From Comamonadaceae bacterium (GTDB lineage Bacteria; Pseudomonadota; Gammaproteobacteria; Burkholderiales; Burkholderiaceae_C), in NCBI GenBank assembly GCA_027488215.1, contig JAIYCB010000050.1, positions 69,543 to 131,871 on the forward strand: a stretch of 62,329 nucleotides of DNA, in the 5' to 3' direction. The notes below the pieces were generated by a model. The model was not told where the DNA came from and made no database searches. It saw nothing but the letters and a program-made list of their open reading frames with translations. This document shows positions 10,406-20,526 of the stretch, in pieces. Every line of letters starts with the position of its first letter. The stretch's first letter is position 1. The translations under genes were made by a program, and so were the position numbers.

Positions 10406-10430
10406 GGCCGCCCATAGGCGGCCTTTTTTT
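10406..10430 (+). terminator. Terminator after frr
   Basis: GGCCGCC-CATA-GGCGGCC is a perfect 7-bp stem followed by seven T. It ends 11 bases before the cdsA start codon, so cdsA must rely on read-through or on a promoter that was not identified. Confidence 0.88.
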
Positions 10431-10441
10431 CTGGAGAACCC

Positions 10442-11290
10442 TTGCTCAAACAACGCGTCATCACCGCCCTGGCTTTACTGGGCTTGCTGCTGCCCACTTT
10501 GTTTGCGGCCAATCCTTGGCCCTTCATGGTGCTGACGGGGATTTTGATTGCTGCGGGAGCTTGGGAGTGGGGTCGGCTCAACGGCTTGAGGCCTGTGCAG
10601 GCTTGGCTGGGGGCCCTATTGTGTGTGGTCGCTTGTGCGATGACGACTTTCGCGGGTTGGTTGCATTTTGGCCCGCCACAGATGTGGCTGGTGGCTGGGG
10701 CCATGTGGGTCTTGTTGGGTGCCTGGATGATTCATCGTGGTGTGTCAGGCTGGGCACAGTGGCCCCGGTGGGTGCGATGGTGGGTGGGCTTGTTTTTGCT
10801 GGCCTTGGCGTGGCTGGCCTTGGCCCAAGCCCACCAGCGTGGCGTGAATTTTCTGCTGTCAGTGCTTGTGTTGGTTTGGGCGGCTGATGTGTTTGCTTAT
10901 TTCTTTGGTCGCTCCCTGGGTGGGCGGATATTCGCTGTCAAATTAGCCCCTGCCATCAGCCCTGGCAAAAGTTGGGAGGGTGTGTTCGGTGGCATGTTGG
11001 GGGTTTTTTTGGTCTCCTGGCTTTGGATGATCTTTGACCGGACCCAAAGTCCGAACAGCCCCAGTTTTTTTACACTTGTGTGGACTCGAGGTGCAGGCGT
11101 GGCTGTGCCTGCTTTGCTTTTCATGTCGGCCATGAGCGTGGTGGGTGATTTGGTGGAGTCCTTGGTCAAACGCAGTGCGGGCATGAAAGACAGCTCCGGA
11201 TTGTTGCCGGGGCATGGCGGCGTGCTTGACAGGGTGGACGCTTTGTTGCCAACTTTGCCTCTGGCCATGATGCTGGTGGCCTGGATTTGA
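10442..11290 (+). CDS. cdsA: Phosphatidate cytidylyltransferase
   Basis: Integral membrane enzyme making CDP-diacylglycerol from phosphatidate and CTP, the branch point of phospholipid synthesis. The 282 residues contain several hydrophobic membrane segments and the family signature near the C-terminus (SLVKRSAGMKDSS followed by PGHGGVLDRVD). The start is TTG at 10442, with GGAG at 10433 as ribosome-binding site. A strong terminator lies just upstream. The usual upstream neighbour uppS is missing. Confidence 0.95.
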   Translation: MLKQRVITALALLGLLLPTLFAANPWPFMVLTGILIAAGAWEWGRLNGLRPVQAWLGALLCVVACAMTTFAGWLHFGPPQMWLVAGAMWVLLGAWMIHRGVSGWAQWPRWVRWWVGLFLLALAWLALAQAHQRGVNFLLSVLVLVWAADVFAYFFGRSLGGRIFAVKLAPAISPGKSWEGVFGGMLGVFLVSWLWMIFDRTQSPNSPSFFTLVWTRGAGVAVPALLFMSAMSVVGDLVESLVKRSAGMKDSSGLLPGHGGVLDRVDALLPTLPLAMMLVAWI

Positions 11291-11306
11291 TTTGGAGTCT
11301 TGCGGC

Positions 11307-12500
11307 ATGAGTAAACAACAGTGCATCACGATTTTGGGCTCGACCGGATCCATCGGTACCAGTACGCTGGATGTGCTCAGTCGCCATCCTGGGCAATACC
11401 GCATTCACGCCCTGACCGCCTCCAGCCAAGTGGATTTGATGCTGAGTCAGTGTGCTCGTTTCAAGCCCGAAGTGGCGGTGATGGTGCAGGAGTCTGCAGG
11501 CCTGGAATTGGCAGAGCGGGTCAAGGCTGAAGGCTTACCCGTTCAGGTGCGTTGGGGGGCTGCGGCATTGGACGAAGTAGCTGCGGCTCCGCAGGTGGAT
11601 GCCGTGATGGCTGCGATTGTGGGAGCTGCGGGTTTGTCGCCATGCATCGCGGCAGCGCGTGCGGGAAAGCGCTTGATGTTGGCCAACAAAGAGGCCTTGG
11701 TGGTGGGCGGCGATGTGTTCATGCGGGCCGTACGTGAGGGTGGCGCACTGCTGTTGCCTATCGACAGTGAGCATTCGGCCATTTTCCAGTCCTTGCCTGA
11801 GGACCCTTCCAGTTGGCAACGTCGCGTTCAAAAGATCATTCTGACGGCTTCGGGTGGTCCTTTTCGCAGCCGCGATCCTCGAACGCTCAAGGATGTGACA
11901 CCCGAACAAGCCTGCGCCCATCCCAACTGGGTCATGGGCCGCAAAATTTCTGTGGATTCGGCCACCATGATGAACAAAGCTCTGGAGGTGATCGAGGCCC
12001 GTTATCTGTTTGGCATGTCTCCCGATCAGCTGGAGGTGGTCATCCATCCTCAAAGCATCATCCATTCCATGGTGCAGTACCGAGACCATTCGGTGGTGGC
12101 ACAGCTGGGGACGCCCGATATGCGGGTGCCCATTGCCTATGGCCTGAGTTGGCCTGAGCGCATCGAGTCTGGCGCGTCAGCGCTTGACTTTCATGGCTTG
12201 GCTGCCATGACTTTCGAGGCCATGGATGAGCCAGAGCATGTGCTGCGTTTTCCTGGTTTGCGACTGGCTTGGGAAACCTTGCGAGGCGCACCGGGCAGTT
12301 GTGCTGTCTTGAACGCTGCTAACGAAGTGGCCGTTGAGGCATTTCTTAACAAGCGTATCCGTTTTGACCAGATTCATGAACTCAACCGCGCCACTCTGGA
12401 CAGTTTGGTGTGCGATCCGCCTGAGTGTTTGGACGACTTGCTGGCTTTGGATAGACGCAGTCGCTGCGAGGCCGAACGAAACCTGTCCCGGCTTTTATGA
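11307..12500 (+). CDS. dxr: 1-deoxy-D-xylulose 5-phosphate reductoisomerase
   Basis: Second step of the MEP isoprenoid pathway, producing MEP with NADPH. The 397 residues begin MSKQQCITILGSTGSIGTS, which holds the NADPH-binding loop. The metal and substrate motifs LLPIDSEHSAIFQ and SGGPFR are present, and NPNWVMGRKISVDSATMMNK-like sequence follows. ATG 11307 is preferred to an upstream in-frame start at 11292. It follows cdsA closely. The rseP gene usually found next is missing. Confidence 0.96.
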   Translation: MSKQQCITILGSTGSIGTSTLDVLSRHPGQYRIHALTASSQVDLMLSQCARFKPEVAVMVQESAGLELAERVKAEGLPVQVRWGAAALDEVAAAPQVDAVMAAIVGAAGLSPCIAAARAGKRLMLANKEALVVGGDVFMRAVREGGALLLPIDSEHSAIFQSLPEDPSSWQRRVQKIILTASGGPFRSRDPRTLKDVTPEQACAHPNWVMGRKISVDSATMMNKALEVIEARYLFGMSPDQLEVVIHPQSIIHSMVQYRDHSVVAQLGTPDMRVPIAYGLSWPERIESGASALDFHGLAAMTFEAMDEPEHVLRFPGLRLAWETLRGAPGSCAVLNAANEVAVEAFLNKRIRFDQIHELNRATLDSLVCDPPECLDDLLALDRRSRCEAERNLSRLL

Positions 12501-12710
12501 AAATACAAATACGAATGACCTTGTTTGTGGAGGTCGCAGCCCGGTACTGATGTATTATCTTTTGATGCTTTTGGCCTGTTTTGCTTGACATGTCAAAACC
12601 CCTCGCCTTGTTGAGCGGTCTGTTCGCTTTTCCCTGATTGCGAATTTTGGGCTGGTTTTCATGGCCTGATTTTCAAACTTGAAATTGGCTTTTGTTTTGT
12701 CGACAGCACC
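12501..12710 (+). other. dxr-bamA spacer with a perfect palindrome
   Basis: This 210-base spacer has no coding frame that resembles a gene. It holds the 12-base perfect palindrome TTGACATGTCAA (12585-12596), whose first half is also a consensus -35. No convincing -10 follows at 16-18 bases. It could be an operator or part of the bamA promoter. Confidence 0.4.
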
Positions 12711-15029
12711 ATGAATTTTCCTCAATTCCGCACCCAAATCCTGCCTTCTGCATTCAAGGCAATCGCCTGCGCTGTTCTCAGCTTGCCTGCTTGGGCGGTC
12801 GATCCTTTCACGGTTCGTGATATCCGTGTGGAGGGCTTGCAGCGCATTGAACCTGGTACGGTGTTCGCGTCTTTGCCTTTGCGGGTCGGCGATCGATACA
12901 CCGACGACATGGGCGCTGCTGCTATACGTTCCTTGTTTGCTTTGGGCTTGTTCAAGGATGTGCGCTTGGAAACTCAGGGCGATGTGCTGGTGGTGGTGGT
13001 CCAAGAGCGCCCATCAGTGGCCTCTGTGGAGTTCATTGGGCTCAAGGAGTTCGATAAGGAAGTGTTGGTCAAGGCCTTGAAGGATGTGGGTCTGTCCGAA
13101 GGGCGACCTTTTGACAATGCTTTGGCTGACAAAGCGGAGCAAGAGCTCAAACGTCAGTACATCAGCCGAAGCCTTTACGGTGCCGAGGTGGTGTCCACCG
13201 CCACGCCCATCGATCGCAATCGGGTGAACCTGACTTTCACGATCACCGAAGGCGGTCCCGCCAAAATCGCGCAGATCGACATTGTGGGCAACCAGGCTTT
13301 CAGTGACGCTACCTTGCGTGACCAGTTCAACCTGGACACGGGTGGCTGGATGAGCTGGTACACCAAGTCTGACCGTTACTCGCGTACGAAGCTCAACGCA
13401 GATCTGGAAGCTCTGCGTTCGTTTTATCTTTCCCGTGGTTTTCTGGAATTTCGGATCGACTCGACCCAAGTGGCCATGTCGCCTAACAAGCAGGACATGT
13501 CCATCACCATCAACATCACCGAAGGTGAGCGTTTTGTGATTTCTGGCGTCAAGCTTGAGGGCAATTACCTCGACCGCGAAGACGAGTTCAAGGCTTTGGT
13601 CAAGATTGCAGTGGGCAAGCCTTACAACGCAGAGACAGTGGCAGACACCACGAAGGCATTTACCGATTACTTTGGCAAGTTCGGCTTTGCGTTTGCTCGC
13701 GTGGAGGCCAAACCCCAAATAGACCGGCGCAACAACCGTGTGGAATTTGTTCTGATGGCTGAGCCCTCTCGCCGAGCTTATGTTCGTCGCATCCAGGTCG
13801 CTGGCAATGTTCGCACCCGTGATGAGGTCATTCGCCGTGAATTCCGCCAGTTTGAAGCGGCTTGGTATGACGGTGAAAAAATCCGTCTGTCACGCGACCG
13901 GGTTGATCGCCTCGGTTTTTTCACTCAAGTGAATGTTGAAACGCTGGAGGTGCCAGGTGCACCTGATCAAGTGGATCTTCTCTTCACTGTGGCCGAAAAG
14001 CCCACGGGCAGCATTTCTTTGGGTGCGGGTTTTTCTTCTTCAGAAAAGGTGGCTTTGAATTTTGGTATCCGCCAAGAAAATGCGTTTGGTTCGGGCAATT
14101 ACCTTGCGGTTGAAGTCAACACCAGCAAGTTCAACCGCAATTTGGTGCTCAGCACCACTGACCCTTACTTCACCCAAAATGGGATTTCCAGAACCCTGGA
14201 TCTTTTCCAGCGCACCTCGCGCCCTTATTTGGGGGATGTGAACGCCTACAGCTTGATCAACTCAGGTGCGGGTTTGCGTTTTGGTGTGCCGGTGACCGAA
14301 ACCGACACCGTTTTCATGGGGATGAACGCTGAGCAAACTGAGATTCGCGCGGGAACGGGCTTGCCCGATCCTTACCGTGAATACGCAGAAAAATTTGGTG
14401 CCACCAGCTCGGCCTTGCCTTTGACGCTGGGGTGGGCAAGAGACGGTCGTGACAGTGCATTGGTACCCACCCGCGGTAGCTTGCAGCGTGTGAACGCCGA
14501 TGTGAGTGTAGGCGGCGACGTACGTTACGTGCGGGCCAGTTACCAATACCAGCAGTATTTCCCGCTGTCCAAAAAATACACCTTGGCTTTCAACACCGAT
14601 CTGGGGTGGGGGCAGGGCCTTAAAGGGCAGGAGTACCCCTTGTTCAAGAATTTTTACGTTGGTGGTTTAGGGAGCGTTCGTGGTTTTGAACAATCGACCT
14701 TGGGCCCAACACGCCCGACGACCAGTACCAACCTTGTCCCTATTTACTTGGGGGGTCCGAAGAAATTGGTATTCAATGCAGAATTCATCACCCCATTTCC
14801 GGGGGCGGGCAATGACCGAACACTGCGCTTGTTTGGGTTCACCGACATCGGACGTGCTTTTGGCGAGCAAGAGAAAGTCTCGTTGGGCGAATTGCGGGCC
14901 TCTGCGGGTATAGGCTTGAGTTGGATATCGCCGATGGGACCTTTGCGTTTTTCCTATGCCACACCGATACGTCAGCAGACAGGCGATAAAATCCAGCGAC
15001 TTCAATTCCAAATCGGAACATCTTTCTAA
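12711..15029 (+). CDS. bamA: Outer membrane protein assembly factor BamA
   Basis: Central subunit of the machine that inserts beta-barrel proteins in the outer membrane. The 772 residues start with a signal peptide (cleavage likely after A29, PAWA-VDPF). Five POTRA domains follow to about residue 430, then a C-terminal barrel with the lid motif VRGFEQ and a final Phe (QIGTSF), as expected for an outer membrane protein. Its stop overlaps the skp start by one base. Its neighbours are all envelope genes. Confidence 0.97.
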   Translation: MNFPQFRTQILPSAFKAIACAVLSLPAWAVDPFTVRDIRVEGLQRIEPGTVFASLPLRVGDRYTDDMGAAAIRSLFALGLFKDVRLETQGDVLVVVVQERPSVASVEFIGLKEFDKEVLVKALKDVGLSEGRPFDNALADKAEQELKRQYISRSLYGAEVVSTATPIDRNRVNLTFTITEGGPAKIAQIDIVGNQAFSDATLRDQFNLDTGGWMSWYTKSDRYSRTKLNADLEALRSFYLSRGFLEFRIDSTQVAMSPNKQDMSITINITEGERFVISGVKLEGNYLDREDEFKALVKIAVGKPYNAETVADTTKAFTDYFGKFGFAFARVEAKPQIDRRNNRVEFVLMAEPSRRAYVRRIQVAGNVRTRDEVIRREFRQFEAAWYDGEKIRLSRDRVDRLGFFTQVNVETLEVPGAPDQVDLLFTVAEKPTGSISLGAGFSSSEKVALNFGIRQENAFGSGNYLAVEVNTSKFNRNLVLSTTDPYFTQNGISRTLDLFQRTSRPYLGDVNAYSLINSGAGLRFGVPVTETDTVFMGMNAEQTEIRAGTGLPDPYREYAEKFGATSSALPLTLGWARDGRDSALVPTRGSLQRVNADVSVGGDVRYVRASYQYQQYFPLSKKYTLAFNTDLGWGQGLKGQEYPLFKNFYVGGLGSVRGFEQSTLGPTRPTTSTNLVPIYLGGPKKLVFNAEFITPFPGAGNDRTLRLFGFTDIGRAFGEQEKVSLGELRASAGIGLSWISPMGPLRFSYATPIRQQTGDKIQRLQFQIGTSF

Positions 15030-15544
15030 TGAACACCTTGCGTCAAAAAATGTCGATGGCCTTGTTGGCCGCAGCCTGTGTGACCTGTGTGGCTCAAGCC
15101 CAAGAGTTCAAGATGGGCTTTGTCAACACTGAGCGCATCTTCCGCGAAGCCAATACCGCCAAGCAAGCTCAGGCCAAACTCGAGCAGGAGTTTTCGCGCC
15201 GGGAAAAAGAGTTAGTGGATACCGGCAATAACCTCAAGCAGGCTTCCGAAAAATTCGAACGTGAAGCCCCTACACTCGCGGAGTCCCAGCGCACTGCCCG
15301 CCAAAAGCAGTTGATCGATCAGGACCGTGAGTTTCAGCGCAAGCGCCGTGAGTTTCAGGAAGATTTGAATGCCCGCAAAAACGAAGAGCAACAAATTGTG
15401 GTCGAGCGTGCCAACCGAGCCGTCAAGCAAGTGGCTGAATCCGAAAAGTACGATGTGATTTTTCAGGAAGCGGTATACGTCAATCCCAAGCACGACATCA
15501 CTGAAAAAGTCATCAAGGCGCTCAACGCCTCGACAGTCAAATAA
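15029..15544 (+). CDS. skp: OmpH/Skp family periplasmic chaperone
   Basis: Periplasmic holdase that carries unfolded outer membrane proteins to BamA. The 171 residues have a signal peptide ending AQA (cleavage after about residue 24). A central, charged, heptad-like helical region rich in Glu, Lys, Arg and Gln (about 45-140) forms the tentacle-like coiled coil. ATG 15029 overlaps the bamA stop (TAATG), indicating translational coupling. Confidence 0.93.
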   Translation: MNTLRQKMSMALLAAACVTCVAQAQEFKMGFVNTERIFREANTAKQAQAKLEQEFSRREKELVDTGNNLKQASEKFEREAPTLAESQRTARQKQLIDQDREFQRKRREFQEDLNARKNEEQQIVVERANRAVKQVAESEKYDVIFQEAVYVNPKHDITEKVIKALNASTVK

Positions 15545-15565
15545 TCGCTTTGACGGATTTGAACT

Positions 15566-16552
15566 TTGTCTTTGACGCTTGCCTATTTGGTTGGTCAGCT
15601 GGGCGGGCGTGTGTGTGGTGACCCCAATTGGGTGATCGCCGGGCTGGCTCCGTTGCATTCTGCCGGGCCCCAGCACATCAGTTTTCTCAGCCACGCCAAA
15701 TACCAAAGCCAGCTCGCCACCAGCCGAGCAGGTTGTGTGATTGTGAAACCTGCTTTCGAGGCCGCTGCCAGTGTTGGACGCTCGGCCCTCGTCACAGATG
15801 ACCCCTATCTTTATTTTGCGCGTTTGACCCGTTTATGGAAGCGACTCCATCAACCTGTCTTGGGGCCGCGCATCCATCCATCGGCCGTGATTGATCCCGG
15901 TGCATGGGTGGCAGAGGATGCGGTCATCGGTCCTTTGTGCGTGGTGGAGCGAGGTGCGCGGGTCGGATCCGGTTCGGTGTTGAAGTCGCGTGTGACCTTG
16001 TCCGAAGGCTGTTCAGTGGGGGAGCGCTGCATCCTGCATTCGGGTGTGGTGGTGGGGGCTGACGGTTTTGGTTTTGCATTGCACCAAGGGCAATGGGAAA
16101 AAATAGAACAACTTGGCGCGGTGCGGATTGGTGACGATGTGGAAATTGGAGCCAACACCTGTATCGACAGGGGGGCGCTTGAGGACACGGTCATTGAAAA
16201 TGGTGTCAAGCTCGATAACCTGATCCAGATCGGCCACAACGTGCACATTGGAGCGCACACAGCCATGGCCGGCTGCGTAGGCGTAGCGGGCAGTGCAAGA
16301 ATAGGAGCCCATTGCACCGTGGGTGGGGGGGCAGTGGTTTTGGGCCATTTGAGTTTGGCCGATCATGTGCACATCTCTGCCGCCTCTGTCGTCACCCGGT
16401 CTATTTTGCAGCCTGGACAGTACACAGGAATGTTCCCTCTGGACAGCAATGCCAACTGGGAAAAAAACGCCGCAAGCCTCAAACAACTCTCTCGTTTGCG
16501 TGAACGCATCAAGGCACTGGAGAGCGACATTCAAAATAACAAGGAAAAATGA
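15566..16552 (+). CDS. lpxD: UDP-3-O-acylglucosamine N-acyltransferase LpxD
   Basis: Third step of lipid A synthesis, adding the N-linked hydroxyacyl chain. The 328 residues have the N-terminal uridine-binding domain (ending near [12 protein letters not shown]), then left-handed beta-helix hexapeptide repeats (about 105-290) with the catalytic His region [11 protein letters not shown], and a C-terminal helix. The start is TTG at 15566, giving [12 protein letters not shown], which agrees with the family start. Its stop overlaps fabZ by four bases. Confidence 0.95.
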   Translation: MSLTLAYLVGQLGGRVCGDPNWVIAGLAPLHSAGPQHISFLSHAKYQSQLATSRAGCVIVKPAFEAAASVGRSALVTDDPYLYFARLTRLWKRLHQPVLGPRIHPSAVIDPGAWVAEDAVIGPLCVVERGARVGSGSVLKSRVTLSEGCSVGERCILHSGVVVGADGFGFALHQGQWEKIEQLGAVRIGDDVEIGANTCIDRGALEDTVIENGVKLDNLIQIGHNVHIGAHTAMAGCVGVAGSARIGAHCTVGGGAVVLGHLSLADHVHISAASVVTRSILQPGQYTGMFPLDSNANWEKNAASLKQLSRLRERIKALESDIQNNKEK

Positions 16553-17001
16553 CCATGATGGACATTCACAAAATTCTCAAGCAGTTGCCGCACCGTTACC
16601 CCATCTTGCTGGTTGATCGTGTGTTGGAGCTCGAAAAAGGTGTGCGCATCAAAGCCTTGAAAAATGTGTCCATCAACGAGCCCTATTTTTTGGGGCATTT
16701 TCCTCATCGCCCTGTGATGCCAGGTGTGTTGATGCTGGAAGCTCTGGCTCAGGCCGCTGCCTTGCTGGCCTTTGACACCTTGGGCGAGACGCCCGATGAC
16801 CAAACCGTTTACTATTTTGCGGGCATTGACGGTGCGCGTTTCAAGCGCCCTGTGGAGCCAGGTGACCAATTGATTTTGGAGGTGGAACTCGACCGCATGA
16901 AAGCTGGTATTTTCAAGTTCAAAGCGCGTGCCAAAGTGGGCGATGAAATCGCGACCGAGGCTGAGTTGATGTGCACCATGCGAAAAATTCCTCAAGTTTG
17001 A
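16549..17001 (+). CDS. fabZ: 3-hydroxyacyl-[ACP] dehydratase FabZ
   Basis: Dehydrates beta-hydroxyacyl-ACP in fatty acid synthesis, competing with LpxA for the same acyl-ACP. The 150-residue hot-dog protein has the active-site His in [11 protein letters not shown] and the catalytic Glu in [12 protein letters not shown] 16549 overlaps the lpxD stop (ATGA). ATG 16555 and 16558 are alternative starts. Confidence 0.96.
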   Translation: MTMMDIHKILKQLPHRYPILLVDRVLELEKGVRIKALKNVSINEPYFLGHFPHRPVMPGVLMLEALAQAAALLAFDTLGETPDDQTVYYFAGIDGARFKRPVEPGDQLILEVELDRMKAGIFKFKARAKVGDEIATEAELMCTMRKIPQV

Positions 17002-17006
17002 GCGCC

Positions 17007-17801
17007 ATGAACAAGATCCATCCCACGGCCATCATCAGCCCCGGTGCCGCGCTGGACAGTTCGGTGGCCGTCGGCCCTTACAGTGTGATCGGCCCCCATG
17101 TGCGCATTGGTGCCGGAACCACTGTCGCCAGCCACTGCGTGATAGAGGGCCATACCACCATTGGCCGCGACAACCGAATTTTCCAGTTCAACTCCTTGGG
17201 TGCGATTCCTCAGGACAAGAAATACAACAACGAGCCTTGCGAGTTGGTGATCGGGGACCGCAACACAATCCGCGAGTTTTGCACGTTCAACATCGGCTCG
17301 CCCGGTGACCGAGCGGTGACTTCAGTGGGGAATGACAACTGGATCATGGCCTATGTGCACTTGGCACATGATTGCCAGGTGGGCAATCACACGATTTTTG
17401 CTAACAACACGCAATTGGCTGGACATGTGGCAGTTGACGACTGGGTGATTCTCGGAGGCTTTACCGTGGTGCACCAGTTTTGCCGCATCGGTGCCCACAG
17501 CTTTACGGCCATGAATTCGCTGTTGTTTGCTGATCTGCCCCCCTTTGTGATGGCGCAGGGCCAGCCCGCCAGTGCCCGCTCGATGAATTTTGAAGGTTTG
17601 CGACGACGTGGGTTTTCGCCGGAACGCATTGCTGCGGTCAAGGCCATGCACAAAGCGTTGTATCGCGATGGTCTTTCGTTGGCAGATGCGATGTTTCGCA
17701 TCGCGTCATTGAGCGAAAAAACCCCCGAAGCGGCCGCAGACATACAGATGATGCTCGACTTTTTGGGCAGTGCCTCACCTCAGCGCGGAATCGTGCGTTG
17801 A
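17007..17801 (+). CDS. lpxA: UDP-N-acetylglucosamine acyltransferase LpxA
   Basis: First step of lipid A synthesis. The 264 residues form a hexapeptide-repeat beta-helix (about 1-190; [11 protein letters not shown] at the start) and a helical C-terminal domain. The catalytic His lies in [16 protein letters not shown] 17007 begins MNKIHPTA, 5 bases after fabZ. The longer open frame overlaps fabZ and is not needed. Confidence 0.96.
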   Translation: MNKIHPTAIISPGAALDSSVAVGPYSVIGPHVRIGAGTTVASHCVIEGHTTIGRDNRIFQFNSLGAIPQDKKYNNEPCELVIGDRNTIREFCTFNIGSPGDRAVTSVGNDNWIMAYVHLAHDCQVGNHTIFANNTQLAGHVAVDDWVILGGFTVVHQFCRIGAHSFTAMNSLLFADLPPFVMAQGQPASARSMNFEGLRRRGFSPERIAAVKAMHKALYRDGLSLADAMFRIASLSEKTPEAAADIQMMLDFLGSASPQRGIVR

Positions 17802-18976
17802 CAGCAGAGGTTTCAAACAGTCAATGCCAAGCCCCTTCGGGGGCTTTGTCCTTTGCCATGGTCGCAGGGGAGGCCTCGGGCGATTTGTTGGCCGGCTTGT
17901 TAATTGAAGGCCTTCTAACCCGATGGCCCCAGGCCCAAGGCCATGGTATCGGTGGACCACGCATGGCAGCACTCGGCTTTGATGCCTGGTGGCCGCATGA
18001 GCGTTTGGCGGTTCGGGGTTATGTGGAAGTGTTGCGGCACTACCGTGGCATTGTGGCCATTCGGGAGCAACTCAAACAGCGCTTGCTTGCCAAACCCCCG
18101 GACGTGTTCATCGGCGTGGATGCGCCAGACTTCAACCTTGATTTGGAAGCGGGGTTGAAGGCGGCAGGGATCCCGACGGTTCATTTTGTCTGCCCCTCCA
18201 TCTGGGCTTGGCGGCCTGATCGCATTGAAAAAATTCGGCGCAGCGTTGATCACATGCTGTGTATTTTCCCGTTCGAGCCCGAGTTGTTGTTCAGAGCTGG
18301 CATTGATGCCACCTATGTGGGCCATCCCTTGGCACAGACCATTCCTTTGCTGCCCGACCGTCTTGCGGCGAGGTTAGCTTTGGGACTGGATCCAGAGCGG
18401 CATGTGGTGGCATTATTGCCCGGCAGTCGTCGCTCGGAGATCGAGCATTTGATGCCCCGGTTCATTCGTGCTGCGCAATTGATGCAGCGGCAAAATCCTT
18501 CTCTGCAATTTGTGTTGCCCGCCATCCCCGCTTTAATGCCTCAGCTGAAAAACCTTTTACAGGCAGCAGGAGGCTTGCCCGGATTGCAGGTGCTCAAGGG
18601 GCAGTCACATCAGGCATTGGCAGCCTGTGATGTGACATTGATTGCCAGCGGCACTGCAACCCTGGAAGCGGCCTTGTTCAAACGCCCCATGGTCATCGGG
18701 TATCACATGAATTGGATCAGTTGGCAGATCATGAAGCGCCAAAAGTTGCAGCCTTGGGTGGGTTTGCCCAACATCCTGTGCGAGGATTTCGTGGTGCCCG
18801 AGTTCCTGCAAGACCATTGCACGCCAGAGGCTCTTTCCGAGGCCACCTTGGATTGGTTATCCAAGCCGGATCGGGTGGACGCCTTACAGTCCCGATTTCA
18901 ACAACTGCACCAGACTTTGCAGCGCGATACCTCCAAGTTGTCTACACATGCCCTCGAAAAAGTTCTCAGTGCCTGA
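17798..18976 (+). CDS. lpxB: Lipid-A-disaccharide synthase LpxB
   Basis: Joins UDP-2,3-diacylglucosamine and lipid X into the lipid A disaccharide. The 392 residues have the N-terminal motif [13 protein letters not shown], the Rossmann halves of a GT19 glycosyltransferase and [13 protein letters not shown]. The likely start is TTG at 17798, overlapping the lpxA stop (TTGA). The first 20 residues are not conserved-looking, so the true start could be slightly downstream. Confidence 0.94.
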   Translation: MTAEVSNSQCQAPSGALSFAMVAGEASGDLLAGLLIEGLLTRWPQAQGHGIGGPRMAALGFDAWWPHERLAVRGYVEVLRHYRGIVAIREQLKQRLLAKPPDVFIGVDAPDFNLDLEAGLKAAGIPTVHFVCPSIWAWRPDRIEKIRRSVDHMLCIFPFEPELLFRAGIDATYVGHPLAQTIPLLPDRLAARLALGLDPERHVVALLPGSRRSEIEHLMPRFIRAAQLMQRQNPSLQFVLPAIPALMPQLKNLLQAAGGLPGLQVLKGQSHQALAACDVTLIASGTATLEAALFKRPMVIGYHMNWISWQIMKRQKLQPWVGLPNILCEDFVVPEFLQDHCTPEALSEATLDWLSKPDRVDALQSRFQQLHQTLQRDTSKLSTHALEKVLSA

Positions 18977-19571
18977 GCAAGCACCTCTTCATTTTGGGAT
19001 CACCGGTCTAACCGCCGGCGTAGACGAAGCGGGTCGTGGCCCCCTGGCTGGACCGGTGGTGGCTGCGGCCGTGATCTTGGATGAATTGAAGCCTATAGCG
19101 GGTCTGAATGATTCCAAAAAATTGACGGCCAAGCGTCGTGAACGGCTGTTTGATGAAATCAGGGCACAGGCTTTGTGTTTTTCCATTGCACAAGCCAGTG
19201 TGGAAGAAATTGACCGTCTCAATATCTTGCAAGCCACCATGCTGGCCATGAAGCGAGCCGTAGAAGGCTTGCGCCTCAAGCCCCACATGGTGCTGGTCGA
19301 TGGCAACCGATTGCCTTTGCTTGACATCCGTGCAGAGGCCATTGTGCGAGGTGATGCCTTGGTCTCCGCCATTTCTGCGGCTTCCATTTTGGCCAAAGTG
19401 CACCGTGACCACTTGTGCGCTCAGATGCATGAACAACACCCGGTTTACGGCTTCGACCGGCACAAAGGCTATGGCACCGCGCAACATCTGGCGGCTTTGC
19501 AGACCCATGGTCCGACCCGTTGGCATCGAATGACCTTTGCGCCAGTCACCAGGAGCTCACGATGCACCTGA
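18948..19571 (+). CDS. rnhB: Ribonuclease HII
   Basis: Removes ribonucleotides and RNA from RNA-DNA hybrids. The 207 residues include the acidic active-site motif [20 protein letters not shown] and the later HKGYGT. ATG 18948 lies inside the end of lpxB (29-base overlap). The lpxA-lpxB-rnhB order is common in Proteobacteria. Confidence 0.95.
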   Translation: MPSKKFSVPEQAPLHFGITGLTAGVDEAGRGPLAGPVVAAAVILDELKPIAGLNDSKKLTAKRRERLFDEIRAQALCFSIAQASVEEIDRLNILQATMLAMKRAVEGLRLKPHMVLVDGNRLPLLDIRAEAIVRGDALVSAISAASILAKVHRDHLCAQMHEQHPVYGFDRHKGYGTAQHLAALQTHGPTRWHRMTFAPVTRSSRCT

Positions 19572-20356
19572 TCACCTCGCGAGACAACCCGCATGTCAAA
19601 GCCTTGCGTCGACTCGTTCAAGAAACCACGGGCTACCGAAAGACGGGGCGATTTTGGCTGGAAGGCGATCACCTTTGCCGGGCGGCTGTCGAACGCGGGA
19701 TCAGGCCTGAACAGGTGGTGCTCACAGAGTCATTCTGGACAGAACAGGGGCCGCGCTGGGCTGATCTGGGAGGGCAGTTGATTGTGCTGCCCGACGCGTT
19801 GTTTGCTGGTTTGAGTGGGTTGGAGTCGCCTGCCCGCATGGGTTTTGTGGTCGAATGGTCATCAAGCAACATGCTGGAGCCCGATGCATCGACTGTGGTG
19901 CTGGATCGTTTGCAGGATGCGGGCAATGTGGGGGCCATATTGCGCTGTGCTTCCGCATTTGGTTACCGACAAGTTTTGGCCGTCAAGGGTACGGCCGCCT
20001 TGTGGTCACCTAAAGTGTTGCGTGCCGGCATGGGCGCGCATTTTGGCCTGCACCTGGTCGAATTGGTCAGTGAAGATGATGTGTCTTTGCTGAAAGTGCC
20101 GGTGCTGTCCACCAGTTCGCACGAGGGCCCTTTTTTGCATGAATTGTTGCAACGCCGTCAATTGTCAGCACAGTGTGCCTGGATTTTTGGTCACGAAGGG
20201 CAGGGCGTGAGTGCAGCTTTGATGGCGTTGGCTCAGCAAAAAGTCAGAATTGCGCAGCCTGGAGGTGAAGAGTCTTTGAACGTGGCCACAGCGGCGGCCA
20301 TTTGTCTGCACGCCAGTGCAACGGCGGGAATTTCAAGCCAGGACTTGTCCTTTTGA
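19562..20356 (+). CDS. TrmH/SpoU family RNA 2'-O-ribose methyltransferase
   Basis: SAM-dependent methyltransferase that methylates ribose in rRNA or tRNA. The 264 residues have an N-terminal substrate-binding region and the knotted SPOUT domain with its three motifs: [27 protein letters not shown] and [15 protein letters not shown] 19562 has AGGAG eight bases upstream. The target RNA (RlmB-like or TsnR-like) cannot be told from sequence alone. It overlaps the rnhB end by 10 bases. Confidence 0.9.
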   Translation: MHLITSRDNPHVKALRRLVQETTGYRKTGRFWLEGDHLCRAAVERGIRPEQVVLTESFWTEQGPRWADLGGQLIVLPDALFAGLSGLESPARMGFVVEWSSSNMLEPDASTVVLDRLQDAGNVGAILRCASAFGYRQVLAVKGTAALWSPKVLRAGMGAHFGLHLVELVSEDDVSLLKVPVLSTSSHEGPFLHELLQRRQLSAQCAWIFGHEGQGVSAALMALAQQKVRIAQPGGEESLNVATAAAICLHASATAGISSQDLSF

Positions 20357-20393
20357 AAGGCTAAATGTCAGGTTTTTCGGGGCATGCCTCAGC

Positions 20394-20399
20394 TATAAT
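20394..20399 (+). promoter_or_regulatory. Likely -10 box of the carA promoter
   Basis: A consensus TATAAT lies in the 170-base spacer before carA. No clear -35 at 16-18 bases was found. It would leave a leader of about 120 bases, room for pyrimidine or arginine control, but no operator was recognised. Confidence 0.55.
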
Positions 20400-20526
20400 G
20401 AGAGGCTTTCCCGCATCAACCCGTACGCCACAGTCCATCCCAGGCCCATTCCTCGAACAAGCAGCCAAAAAGAGATCGCTTCTCTGATGAGCGCTGAGGC
20501 GTACCCGAACTATTCCGGAGAACCCA

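Noticed and set aside
12501..12710. Possible rseP remnant between dxr and bamA
   Set aside because: No HExxH, PDZ or membrane-segment sequence can be read in any frame; the hydrophobic run near 12550 is too short to count.
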